Below are positions 1 to 10,600 of a stretch of DNA of 17,527 nucleotides, piece by piece. Made by a program: the position numbers and the translations under genes. The DNA comes from Daldinia sp. FL1419 (taxonomy: Eukaryota > Ascomycota > Sordariomycetes > Xylariales > Hypoxylaceae). Position 1 is the first letter of the stretch, and each line of letters begins with the position of its first letter. The notes under the pieces are model-generated. The model was not told the DNA's origin and ran no database searches. It saw only the letters and a list, made by a program, of their open reading frames with translations. The stretch spans positions 1-17,527 of the forward strand of contig MU623685.1 of NCBI GenBank assembly GCA_025201765.1. Reading direction: 5' to 3'.

Positions 1-396
1 ATTTCCTATATTATAATATAAAATAAATAAATAATAAAGATTAATCCTAATTAATATTAAAATTAAATAAAATTAATAAAAAATAATAAATATTATAAAT
101 CTATATTATAAATATATTTATAAACAATATTTAAAAATTTATAGGACTATTTATTAATATATTATTTTATAATTTCTTATATTATAATATAAAATAAATA
201 AATTAAATAGAATTAATAAGAATTAATAAATATTATAGGTTTATATTATAAGTAAAATTATAAACAATATTTAAAAATTTATAAGATTATTTATTAATAT
301 GTTGTCTCGCAATTTCTTATACCATAATATAAAGTAAATAAATAATAAGGATTAATTTTAATTAATATTAAAATTAAATAAAATTAGTAAATATTT
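1..396. repeat. S1 tandem repeat, left block
   Basis: Three tandem copies of an AT-rich unit are visible. The anchor ATTTCYTATATTATAATATA recurs at 1, 172 and 312 (the third copy with CC for TT inside). The first interval is about 171 bp and the second about 140 bp. The difference is a block of about 30 bp around AAGATTAATCCTAATTAA that is present in copies 1 and 3 and missing from copy 2. Differences between copies are mainly transitions. The same unit returns at the right end of the window in the same orientation. It has no coding potential and could be a satellite or a decayed transposon segment. Confidence 0.75.
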
Positions 397-482
397 AATA
401 TTATATATAATTAGGTAATCTTATAAAAATGCAGAAATTTTTGCAATTTCCTATATTTTAAAAATTAATACGTATTAATTTT

Positions 483-866
483 AATTAAATAATTTTTAAA
501 AGAATTTGTTGATATAAATTCTTATTTAATAATATAATATTTAAATTTGAAAATATAAAAGATTTATGCTATAAAAAGCCACAAACGCGCGTATAAGATA
601 TATCAAAATTTAAAACCATTTTAATTTATTATATTAATTTAAAATTTATTTAAAAATATTAATAATTAATATTATTTAAAAAAAGATTTAATTTGCAATT
701 TTTCAAGTTAATTTACATTTATTTGCGATTGGAAATGTGTGTATAGTAGGATTAAATATCCAAAATTATAGGGTTTTTTTTTTGAATTCTCTGGGAATTA
801 ATTGGTTAATTAAGATTGTAACGCAATTAATGAAATAAGAAAGATATAGATTATTAATATTAATAT
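483..866 (+). repeat. G-family dispersed repeat, copy 1
   Basis: This segment aligns over its whole length with the reverse complement of 7293-7643. Shared blocks include GCCACAARCGC, ATTTAATTTATTATATTAAT-like AT blocks after AACCATTTTAATTTATTATA, and a right part ending in AATGAAATAAGAAAGATATA. In the 32-bp block around 586-617 all eleven differences from copy 2 are transitions, in both directions, so both copies descend from a more GC-rich parent. No open frame and no clear terminal inverted repeats are seen. It may be a remnant of a DNA transposon or of another retroelement; the class cannot be assigned. Confidence 0.65.
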
Positions 867-1185
867 AAATCTTACAATTATACATTAAAAAATAATAATT
901 AAATAATTTATATATTATGGTTTTTTAAAAATTTACAATATATAATATATTTAATCAAGAAATCTTTTATAAAAAAAAATTAATATAAATTTTAAATTAT
1001 AATTTCAAAAGAAATTTCAATTTAATTACATCTAAAACTATATAATAAAAAACTCAAATATTATTTTTATTAATATATATAAACTTATTTAATCCATTAT
1101 ATACACAACTAACAAAGATATATAACCACAATTATTTCCTTTTTATAATTTATATATTTAAGAAATGTTATTTATAAGTAATTAA
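867..1185. other. AT-rich stretch without recognisable feature
   Basis: Nearly pure A/T with scattered runs such as AAAAAAAAATTAA. I see no open frame of note, no RNA gene and no match to the repeat families of the window. Confidence 0.6.
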
Positions 1186-1314
1186 CTCAATTTATGCCTG
1201 ATTAGATTAGTAAACCAATTATATCAAGGAATAAATAATTATAGTGTTTTAGAAGTTAGAAAAGCCAATTCCTGGGGAGTTATATATAATGCTTTTAGTT
1301 ATTTAGAAAGATAA
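1186..1314 (+). pseudogene. Short open fragment, possible transposase relic
   Basis: A frame of 42 codons stays open between stops at 1183 and 1312, with no ATG. Its base composition is more balanced than the surroundings (for example GCCAATTCCTGGGGAGTT). The translated end reads SVLEVRKANSWGVIYNAFSY. This loosely resembles the helix-turn-helix near the N-terminus of fungal pogo/Fot1-type transposases, where a Trp/Tyr-Gly/Asn-Val-Pro turn precedes Ser/Asn-Thr-Leu/Phe. The expected Pro is Ile here. The likeness is by eye only and the rest of a transposase is absent. A chance open frame is a real alternative. Confidence 0.2.
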
Positions 1315-1372
1315 TTAAACTTATAGATTTTAATATGCTTACACACTATATATAATTAAGCGTAAGCCATGA

Positions 1373-1666
1373 AAATTATTATTTATAATTAAAAATGGTA
1401 ATCATTATAAAAAGCTTAATAATTACATAAGATTACTAATAGGATTAATTAAAATTTATATAATTAGTAACCCAGTACCAATACCAATAATTATTGAGAC
1501 CTTTGAAACAACCAAAAGTAAACCATTGCCAAAGCAAGTACCCCAAAAAATGACACCTAAAACTATTTATTTACCTAAACACAAACTGATTAGGACATAT
1601 AACATAAAAATAAGCAATAAGTATATACTAGAACTTATTCTAAGTAATACCCTTAAAGACCTATAA
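1373..1666 (+). pseudogene. 98-codon open stretch, C-rich, unidentified
   Basis: A frame runs open from just after a TGA at 1370 to a TAA at 1664. The only in-frame ATG is at 1550, leaving 38 codons to the stop. The second half (from about 1466) is unusually rich in C and poor in G and gives Pro/Lys/Thr-rich text including KMTPKTIYLPKHKLIRTYNI. It lies in a different frame from the fragment at 1186-1314. I do not recognise the protein. It could be the C-terminal end of a decayed transposase or gag, or simply a stretch in which only one strand lost its cytosines, which thins out G and makes stops rarer. Not a functional gene. Confidence 0.2.
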
Positions 1667-2043
1667 TTAAATAATTATATAATTTATAAATTGTAGTGAA
1701 TTATTTATTTTAAATAAAAAGAACTTAATTTATATATATAATTTAAAAAAATATTAATAGAATTAATAATTAAATTATAATTAAATATATTGTTAAAATA
1801 ATTAAAATAAAAAACATTTAAATGAATTTTTAATTGTATATAGTTTAATGATAATGACTGATTAATTAAATAAGTAAATAAATAAGATTAAAGAACTTTA
1901 AATAAAACCAAAAAATATTCAAAGGTTAAAAAGCAAAAATATAATAATTAAGAGATTTAAGGAGTTAGAACTTTTCTTTTAGATTTATATGGAATTTGAT
2001 CAATTTCTTTATAATTTTTCCAATTCTTTTTGTTAAAATCGAC
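1667..2043. other. AT-rich stretch without recognisable feature
   Basis: A/T-dominated sequence with frequent stops in all frames. A 23-codon Lys-rich open stretch occurs around 1900-1970 but supports nothing on its own. No repeat-family match was found until the T unit begins near 2044. Confidence 0.5.
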
Positions 2044-2325
2044 TCCTCCATAGAACACCCTTTCTAAGGTCTCCACAAGCTTTTAAAACATAAATAGGCC
2101 TTCAAGAATTGTTTTTCTTATTTAATCAGGTTATGTTCTACATAATCAGGTTAAATTCTTAAACATATAATTATTAGTTTTTTTATAGAGCTTTATATGA
2201 ATATATACACTTTTCTTATTTTTATTGAATATAACTTCCTTAAAAAGCACTACCATTATTAAGCAATTACCTTTATTAATTTTTTTATTTAATTATTTTA
2301 ATATTTTCTTTAGGATATAATTATT
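2044..2325 (-). repeat. T-family unit, minus orientation
   Basis: Read on the minus strand this carries the landmarks of the T unit in order: TATATCCTAAAGAAAATATT, ATAATGGTAGTGC, CATATAAAGCTCTATA, AACCTGATTA, AATTCTTGAAGGCCTATTTA and finally GAGACCTTAGAAAGG with GTTCTATGGAGG. It abuts a second T unit in the opposite orientation, so the two start back to back near 2325. After GTTCTATGGAGG the sequence departs from other T copies, which marks its end near 2044. Confidence 0.6.
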
Positions 2326-2329
2326 TTGT

Positions 2330-2735
2330 ATTGAACAAGAACTTTAATAACTTCTGTAAGATATGCCCTACATTTTAACTAACCCATAATAAACTAAAGG
2401 CTGTATAAGCTAAAGGATATAGGGTGACTATATCCTGAAGGAGGTATCAAAATGATCAGATAGATGAACTGTTATATGTGATTGTTCTGCAATGGTAGCG
2501 CATACGATGAGGTTATAGGCCCAAAAGAATGTATATTATTTATATGAAGCTATATGGAAACAATTCCTAATGAACTATATAGAACTTGAACTGATCAGGT
2601 AGGAAAGCAACTCTTGAAGGCCTATATATATCCAAACGAATATATGTAAACCTTATAGGGGGGGTGTTTTATAGATTAATGGGATCTTCCAGGGTAACTC
2701 TTATTACCTAATTACACTACACTGGTTCAATATTA
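2330..2735 (+). repeat. T-family unit, plus, best-preserved copy
   Basis: This is the least decayed T copy. It keeps GTAAGATATGCCCTACATTT, the hairpin at 2414-2436, GAAGGAGGTATCAAAATGAT, GATTGTTCTGCAATGGTAGC, GAACTGATCAGGTAGGAAAG and CTCTTGAAGGCCTATATATA. It then continues into the terminal segment, with GGTAACTCTTATTACC and ACACTACACTGGTTCAATAT. The last part aligns with 6285-6320. No frame is open across it. The AAGGAGG motif resembles a bacterial ribosome binding site, but no coding frame follows and the context is eukaryotic. Confidence 0.65.
2414..2436 (+). other. Perfect hairpin conserved in the T unit
   Basis: AGGATATA (2414-2421) and TATATCCT (2429-2436) form an 8-bp perfect stem around the 7-nt loop GGGTGAC. 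Decayed versions recur at the same place in other T units, for example GATATAAAGTGATTATATC (about 7966) and GATACAATATGATTATATCC (about 9545). This shows it is a fixed part of the repeat. Its role is unknown. Confidence 0.55.
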
Positions 2736-2930
2736 ATTATTTATAAAATATCTTATATAAATTTTTAAAAATAATAACATTATAATAGATTAAACATTTA
2801 TAAAAGACCTTATTTGAAAACTTAAGGATTATGTCAGCCCTTGGGGTGACCTCCAGTAAAATAATTTTAGGAGAATTTATATTAAGAATTACACATTTAT
2901 TACGTATTTTATATTTATAATACGAGCTTG

Positions 2931-3013
2931 TGTTTATATCACCACCTATGTTTACAACACCACCCAATAATCAAATCTACATGTCCATCATGCATTTGTG
3001 TTTACAACACCAC
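2931..3013 (+). repeat. Triplicated TGTTTAYAWCACCAC motif
   Basis: The 15-bp motif TGTTTATATCACCAC or TGTTTACAACACCAC occurs at 2931, 2949 and 2999, with spacings of 18 and 50 bp. Confidence 0.7.
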
Positions 3014-3157
3014 AAGAATTGCTGAGAAAAAGCAACAAACACCAAGATTACGTTACAATTTACCCCATCAGCAAATTTTAGGCTCCACCTAAAAAATTTT
3101 TAACCTTACCCCCACCAAAAAATTTTACCTATTATTATTATCTAAAAAAACAATAAT

Positions 3158-3230
3158 TTAACATTTGAGGAGATAATAATAGCTTAACACCTAAAGAGAA
3201 TAATAACTCAACACCTAAAAAAATAATAAG
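3158..3230 (+). repeat. Three-copy 24-25 bp minisatellite
   Basis: Three consecutive units begin at 3158, 3183 and 3207. Units two and three share CTYAACACCTAAA followed by AATAATAA. Unit one is a more diverged version with TTAACATTTGAGG. Confidence 0.65.
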
Positions 3231-3240
3231 CGGCTCCATG

Positions 3241-6184
3241 AGTATTTTAGTAAGTTTTATAAGCATTTTAATAAGCTCCAGCAATTTTTTAACTATTTGC
3301 GATAAGAAAGTTTTCAAAACGTTTTTGATATTAATTATTTTACGATATGAATAATACTAACCATATTTATTAATTGATTCAAACGAATAAATAATAGTTT
3401 TTAAAAAGAAAGAATTGTTAGATGGGATTATATATAAAATTGTTATATGTTTTAGAATAATTAATCGTTATTCTTTTGAGTAAGACTTACAAAAATAACT
3501 AAATTTTTTTTTAATTATTTTTGTATTTTGGGATATATGGATATAAGAGGTTATTAGTTCAGTTTAATTTAAATAAAAATAAAAAGAAGATTACAAAAAA
3601 AGTTGATTTAAATTTAATACATTTAAACACTTAAGATTGTAATCCTAACTGACACTTGTTGATGTTACATAACCTTGCAAAAAAAGAAAAAGTTGTTAAT
3701 GTAGGAATATTGGTTATATGATTATAATGATACAGACCCACTTTAATCTTATATTTAATTCTATATATTTTGGTTTCTGATTAAAATATATTTTTTTTTA
3801 AAATATATTATTTTTTATTAAATTAATTTAAATAACTTTACTTTTACTATTATATGTAATGGTATTTTATTCATCCAATAATAAAACTAATTATTTAATT
3901 ATTATCTTTTTTTTTAATATTATTTTATATAAAGAAATTATTATATCCTTATTATTTAAAATATTATAAACTATTTAAACTATTAAAAATGATTTTAATT
4001 AATTATTTTATTAATAATTAATATAATAATAAAAAAATTATTTTAAATTTTTTTTATTTTTTTATTTATTTATTAATTTTTAAATAAATTATAATAAATA
4101 TTTTTTATTTAATTTTTATTTTCTTTATAAAATCTTTTTAAAATTTAAATATAAATAAATATTTTTAATTAAAAATAATTCTTTTTAATTACCTATATTT
4201 ATTTATAAATTTTTAAAGAAATATAAAATTAAATTATTCTATAATATTATTCTTCTATATTAGGATAAAATATATATATTTAATAAACCTATCCATTATT
4301 ATCAAAATATTATTATATTCTTTTTTATTAATTAAATCTATAAATAATAATAAATTAATAATAAAATCTTATATTATTATATTTTATATTTAATTTAAAA
4401 TAAGGGTAAATTAAAAAAAGCCATGAGATTTATATTAAATTATTTTGATTTTAATATATATATTATAATTCTTTAATATTTTCTTAATTATTTTTTATAA
4501 TTTAAAAAAGTTATAATCCCATTTTACCTTTTATAAGATTTTATATTCTTTTTAATAATTGGAAAAATATTTTTATAAAAGGTTTTAATAGTTTTTTTTA
4601 AAAAAGTTTTTGGGATATATTTTTTATTCTTATAACATTCTTTTCCAATTCTTTCAAAAATTATAAACTCTTTTTTTCTATTAAAACCTCTTTAAATTTT
4701 TATATTTAATTTTTACTAATTATCATTTATATTATTTTAAAAGAATTATTTAAATTTAATATTATTATTTAAAAATTAATATAAAATATATATAAATTAT
4801 ATATCTTTTATTAATTTAAAATATTAACCTATATACTTTCCCTTCTTTTAATATAATAAATATAAAAGTTAAATTTATTAAAATTTATTTTCTATTTTCA
4901 TTATTAATCTAATAATTCTTATATAATAATGAAGATCTTTAAATTTTTATAATTTAAAAATATCTTAAATTCTTCTTCTATTCTTATAAGATATAACTTC
5001 TGATATCTAAATATTCAAACTATTATTAATAATTCTTTATTATAAATTAAACATTTTAATTTAAATTTTTAAAAGATTTAAAAATAATAAAATATTAAAT
5101 ATTACTTTTTATCTTTTTTTTGTTTATTTAAATATAATTTTATTATTCCTAAATTCTTATTATTCCAGGGTTATTCCCATAATAAAATTTAATATATTTA
5201 TATAAATTTATTTCCTTTTTTTAAATTTAAAAAATAATATATTAAGATAATAAAAAAAATTTCCTTAAACCTTTAAAATATTTCATTTATTTTTAACATT
5301 TATATAAATAATTTATTTTCTTTTTTAATTATATCTATTATTAATTAAATTATTTTTCCAAAACGTTTTATTAAATTCTTAATAGAATTATGAAAATTAT
5401 GAAAAAATTATATTTCTTTAATTAATTTTAAGATTTCTTCATTTTTTTTTTAAATTAATTTCCCTTTTTAAATATTCATTCTTTTTATAATAATAAAAAA
5501 CTTTAAATATTTTATTTTTTAAATTTTCTATTAATATTCTTTTAATTTATCATTATTTTATATTTTTAAAATTCTTTAAATACTTTTTTCTTATATTTAA
5601 AATATTTTCTATAAATTTAAAAATTAAATTAAAATATTATTATTATATATTAAAAGTAATGGGGATATTAATTAACCTTTATGGTCTAATTAAATATTTA
5701 AAATATTTATAGAGTATCCAAAATATAATCTTCCATTCTTCCCCTTTTACTATCTTAATTCCATAGAATCTATTTAAGATATCAAAGATTATAAACTATT
5801 AAATATTATAAATTTACTTTTTTATTAATTTTAATAAAATAAAAGAATATTTCTTTTTTATAATAATATTATTTCATAATTAATAATTAATAATTATTTT
5901 AAATATTAAATTACTTTTATTATTTAATATTAATTTAAGGATTAATATAATTGGATATTTTATTAAAAATTCCAATTCCTTAATATAACCTTATTTTAAA
6001 TTCTTATTTAATTATTTTTTAAAATTTTATTATTATAATTTATTTAAATAATATATTTATTATAAATATAATAATACATATAAAATTAAATAAATAATAT
6101 ATTTAACAAAAGAATAAATTCATAAATTATTATAAAGTTTATAAAGAAAATACAATAATCCTTATAAACTTAACCTTATTAAAT
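3241..6184. other. AT desert, about 2.9 kb, no gene
   Basis: I see no gene, RNA or family repeat here. The first 550 bp keep some G and C (for example around 3650-3740). From about 3780 to 6100 the sequence is almost pure A/T. In the stretches I looked at closely (4081-4260) the + strand has 8 C and 1 G in 180 bases, so the residual bases are mostly C. The likeliest reading is transposon sequence decayed beyond recognition. Confidence 0.6.
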
Positions 6185-6320
6185 AAAAAAACAATTCCTA
6201 AAGGTTTATTTATATTTATATAAACCTATAAGAACTTAAAAAAAGTAGGTTCTATAAAAGCTAATAGGGTTTTTTCAAGGTAGGATCTATTGCATAATCA
6301 CACTACCCCAGTTTAATATC
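6185..6320 (+). repeat. T-family terminal segment
   Basis: Landmarks of the T terminal segment are present in order: ACAATTCCTAAAGGTTTATT, GTAGGTTCTATAAAAGCTAA, TAGGG, then GCATAATCACACTACCCCAG. The last piece aligns with 2700-2735 and, more loosely, with 10600-10630. The segment stops where L copy A begins near 6321. Confidence 0.6.
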
Positions 6321-6709
6321 TTATATAGATTATATATACCTTAACCTTCTTTTAAAACAACTGCTTTATAATATATTAACATTTTTATTATTTATTTAAA
6401 AAAATAATGAAATTATTTTAAATTTTATTATTATTTTGTATTTAAATTATTATTATATTATTTTATAAAATTTAAATATTATAATATATTAAAGGTTTTT
6501 TATATTAAAGTTTAATTATTTTTATTAAAAAGTAAATTTTAATAAAGATATAAAATAAAATTAAAATTATAATAATATAATTTAATTAAATAGGCGGTAA
6601 GTAGGTTTTCTCTGGAATACAATTCCTACCCGGAATAAAATATTAAAAGATGGACCGGATACCTGTAATATATTCTAGGTAGATCGGAGTAATAATAAAT
6701 AAATAAATA
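6321..6709 (+). mobile_element. L retrotransposon 3' end, copy A-left
   Basis: This aligns with L copy B from about 12743 to the tail. Conserved blocks are AAATTTAAATATTATAATAT, TAATATAATTTAATTAAATA, GTAGGTTTTCTCTGGAATAC, GATGGACCGGATACCTGTAA and ATTCTAGGTAGATCGG, followed by a TAA/TAAA simple-repeat tail. A simple-repeat 3' tail with variable 5' truncation is the signature of non-LTR retrotransposons inserting by target-primed reverse transcription. It is 5'-truncated and has no open frame. Differences from copy B are mostly transitions. Confidence 0.75.
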
Positions 6710-7095
6710 ATATTTATTTATTTATTTATTACTATCCTAATTTATTTAGAATATATTATAGGTATCCAATCCATCTTTTGGTATTTGTTCTAAGTAAAAA
6801 TTATGTTCTGGAGAAAACCTACCCGCCACTTATCTAAATAAATTATATTATTATAATTTTAATTTTATTTTATATTCTTATTGGAATTTATCCTTTAATA
6901 AAAATAATTAAACCTTAATATGGAAAAATATTTTATATGTTATAATGTTAATTATGTGAAGTGATGTGGCGGTAGCTTGGGTATGGGGTAATAACGAAGT
7001 CTAAGATAGTTTTATTATTTTTTTTAATAAATAATAAAAGTGTTATTATATTGTAAAGAGGTTGTTTTAGGGGAGGGTTAGGATATATATAATTT
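6321..7095. repeat. Large near-perfect foldback from tail-to-tail L copies
   Basis: Arms of about 385 bp are inverted around the TAAA-type tails near 6700-6720, with essentially no spacer. The centre is a near-palindrome of AATAAATAAATAA against TTATTTATTTATT. The arms differ mainly by transitions. The structure is explained by two opposite L insertions, the second probably into the tail of the first. Confidence 0.8.
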
Positions 7096-7292
7096 ATGTA
7101 AGGTATAAATATATATGAATGATTTTATATCTTTATAAAAAATTATTATTTATTTTTATTTTTATAATTTTCTTTTTAATATTATAATATTATATTTATT
7201 TTTTAAAATGGCTTAAAATAGTACTATTTATTTATAGCCTTTTTCAGTTAATTTTAATCTTTTTTGTATGTTTTATTTATATTTTATAATAT
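6710..7292 (-). mobile_element. L retrotransposon 3' end, copy A-right
   Basis: On the minus strand this is the same 3' end, meeting copy A-left tail to tail. It extends further 5' than A-left, through the G-rich block (AGGGGAGGGTTAGG on the + strand at 7071), to 7292. There it stops at the position equivalent to 15812 of copy D. It is moderately decayed. G copy 2 follows directly. A possible 8-bp duplication TAATATCT lies at 6314 and at 7287 on the outer edges of the pair, but in such AT-rich sequence it is weak evidence. Confidence 0.75.
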
Positions 7293-7643
7293 CTATATCT
7301 TTCTTATTTCATTAGTTGCACCATAATCCTAATTGATCAATTAATTTCCAGAAAAATCCCCCGTAATTTCGGATGTTTTCAATTATTATACAATAGCCTC
7401 CAATCAGAAACACATATAATATATCTCAAAAAATCACAAATTTAATTAAGTTTCAAATAATATCAATTATAAATATTTTTAAATAAATTTTAAATTAATA
7501 TAATAAATTAAAATGGTTTTGAATTTTGATGTACCCTGTGCATGCGCTTGTGGCTTTCCTGTGGCATATAGCTCTAAACCGTGTTTTTTCAATTAAATAG
7601 GAATTTATATTAATAAAATCCCTTTACAAATTATTTAATTAAA
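7293..7643 (-). repeat. G-family dispersed repeat, copy 2
   Basis: The reverse complement aligns with 483-866. This copy is better preserved: it keeps GCCACAAGCGCATGCACAGG, TCTGATTGGAGGC and ATTACGGGGGATTTTTCTGG (minus-strand reading). It lies between L copy A-right and the start of the + T array. No open frame of useful length and no obvious terminal inverted repeats are seen. The transposon class is unknown. Confidence 0.65.
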
Positions 7644-10600
7644 GGATATTAAATAAGAGTTCTAATTAGGAGTTCTAATTGAACAGGAATTTTAATAACT
7701 TTTACAGGATATGCCCTGCACTTCAGCTACCCCATAGCAAATTATATCCTAAGAAAGGTATTAAAATGATTAAATAAAAAGTTAATTAATATAGGTGATT
7801 GCTAATATTTAAAAAATAAAATAAATAATATATTTAATTGGAAACAAGGTTATAAATTATTATAAGAAATTATATAAATAATAATACTTAAAAAACTTAA
7901 TTTAATCAGGCAAGAATTAATTTTTAAAGGCCTATATATTAAATAAGAACTCTAATAATTACCTAGATATAAAGTGATTATATCTTAAAAAAGGTATTTA
8001 AATAATTAAATAAGTAAAAGGCTAATTAATAAAGGTGATTACTAACATTTAAGATATTAAATGGATGATAGGTATATTTAATAAAAACGAGAAATCATAA
8101 ATTATTATAAGAAGTTATAAAAAAAATTAATAACTTTGAAACGCTTAATTTAATTAAATAAGAATTAATTTTTGAAGGCTTATATATTAAATATGAGTTT
8201 TAATTTAGGGTTAATATTATTAAATAAAAGTTTTAATAAATTTTACAAAATAAGTAATTATATTTTAAAGAAGGTATTAAAATAATAAAATGGAAGGGTT
8301 ATTAAAGGTAATTGTTTACTAATGGTAGTGCATTATAGAAAATTATATTAAAAAGAGGATTGAAATTGTATATTATTGTACAAAAATTTTATAAAAATGA
8401 TTTTTAAAGGATTATAATAAGTTCGAGCTGATTAGATAAGAAAGATAACTCTTAAGGCCTATTTATTTTCAAAAGAGTTGTGGAGACCTTAGAAGGTTTG
8501 GTTCTATAGAGGCTAATAGAGGTGATTATTGGTAATGATAATTGGTGTTTAAGAGGTTATATGTAAAAAAGGTGTATATTATTATAAGAGGTTATTTAGA
8601 AAATAATTTATCAAGTTATTGAGAACCTGATATATGAGAATTTAATCCGATCAAGCAAAAATCAAAATTTAAGGGCTTATATATTAAATATGAATTCTAA
8701 TTGAATAAGAGTTTTAATAATTACCTAGATATAATATAATTATATTTTAGGGAAGATATTTAAATAATTAAATGAAAAGCTAATTAATAGAGGTACTTAT
8801 TGGCATTTAAAAGATAGAATGGATGATATATTTAATTGGAGATAAGGTTATAAATTATAATAAAAAATTATAAGAAAAATTGAATAAATTGATATTTAAG
8901 AAATTGATCTGATTGGGTAGTAATCAGCTCTTGGGGGTTTATATATTAGATAGGAGTTCCAATTTAGGATTAATATTATTGAACAAGAGTTGTAATTGAA
9001 TAGGGGCTTTAATTGCTCTTGCAGGATATATCTTGCCTTACATTTTAATTACCCTATAATAATTAAAAGGTTAAATAAAATAAAAGATATAAGGTGATTA
9101 TATTTTAAAGAAGGTATTAAAATGAATTGGCGTTTAAAAGAAAGAAATTATAAATTATTATAAGAAATTATATAAAAAGTGAGGCTTAAAGAATTTAATT
9201 TGATTAAACAAGAAATAATTCTTACAGGCTTATATATTAAATAGGATCTCTAATTGAATAGGAGCTTTAATAACTAAGTTCAAGGTAATTATATCCTAAA
9301 AAAGGTATTAAAGTGATTAGATAAAAGGATAATAAAAGTATTTGTTGGTAATGGTAACTGGTGTTCAAAAAATAGAATAAATATATATTCAATAAGAGAA
9401 AGAAATTATAAACTATTATAAGAAGTTATAAAAAAAATTGATATTTTTGAAGAGCTTGATCTAATTAAATAAGAATTAACTTTTAAAGGTTTATATATTG
9501 AATAAAAGATTTAATTATTAAATAGGAACTTTAATAACTATATAGATACAATATGATTATATCCTGAAGAAGGTATTAAAATAATTAAATAAAAGGTTAA
9601 TTAATAAATATAATTGTTGGCATTTAAAAGATAAAATGGATAATATATTAAATTAAAAATAAGGTTATAAATTATTATAAGAAGTTATAAGAAAAGTTGA
9701 ATAAATTAATATTTAAGAATTTAACCTAATTAAGTAAGAATCAATTTTTGGGGACTTATATATTGAATAGGAGCTCCAATTTAAAATTATTATTATTAAA
9801 TAAGAGTTGTAATAGAATAGGAGCTCTAATTGTTCTTGTAGGAGGTGCTTTATATTTCAATTACCCTATAATAAATCAATAAGTATAAATGAAATAAAAA
9901 ATGTAAAATAATTATATTTTGAAGGAGGTATTAAAATAATTAAATAAAAGGCTAATAAAGTTAAGTGCTAATAATGGTAATTGGTGTTTAAAGGATATAA
10001 TAGATGATATATTTAATAAAAAAAAAAATTATAAAATATAATAAGAAATTATATGAAATATGATTTTTATAAAGCTTGATTTGATCAAATAAGAAATAAT
10101 TCTTAAAGGCCTATTTATATCTAAAAAAACCTGTGAAGACCTTAGAAAGGTTTATTTCATAAAGGTTAATAAGATTTTATAAGATATTTTTAATTATATA
10201 ATTATATTATCCCGATCCACAATAATAAAGAATTTAATTTAATTAAATTAAAATTAATTTTTAAAGGTTTATATTAAATAGGAGCTTTAATAGCTCTTGT
10301 AGGATATGTCATACAATTTTATTGTATAAATCTTTATGGAAAAACTAATAATTAAGTATATTTTAATTTAAGTTAATTAGATAGGAAAACAACTTCTAAA
10401 AGCTTATTTATATTAAATATAAGCTTTAATAATTTTTATAGGATATGCCCTACACTTTATTGTATAAATTTCTATAGAAAAACTGATGATTTTATATTTG
10501 AGAACATGAACTGATCAGATAAGAAAACAACTTTTGAAGGCCTATTTATATTCTAAAAAGCCTATAGAAACCTTAGAAGGGTTGGTTCTATGGAGGTTAA

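Larger units (their letters stand above)
2880..3240. other. C-rich, G-poor stretch with small tandem repeats
   Basis: The + strand is rich in C and poor in G, unlike its neighbours. A frame from ATG at 2948 to TAA at 3101 is broken only by a TGA at 3023, but it has no recognisable product and is short. The base skew could come from cytosine loss on the minus strand alone. Two small repeat groups lie inside and are listed separately. Confidence 0.45.

Noticed and set aside
2430..2460. Shine-Dalgarno-like AAGGAGG before ATGATC
   Set aside because: The frame from that ATG closes after three codons, and the motif is a fixed part of the T repeat in a eukaryotic setting.
2485..2520. tRNA-like stretch CTGCAATGGTAGCGCA (A-box-like)
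   Set aside because: No matching anticodon or T arm follows, the only B-box-like sequence is too close, and the stretch recurs decayed in other T units.
2737..2967. 76-residue open frame on the minus strand
   Set aside because: It starts at a TTG, has no recognisable motif, is Ile/Tyr/Lys-rich as expected from A/T sequence, and crosses the end of a T repeat unit. Treated as a chance frame.
2948..3103. Open frame from ATG with one internal TGA at 3023
   Set aside because: Only 25 codons on each side of the stop, in a C-rich skewed block with small tandem repeats; no product recognised.
6690..6731. Replication origin or terminator palindrome
   Set aside because: The palindrome is fully explained by two L simple-repeat tails meeting head on.
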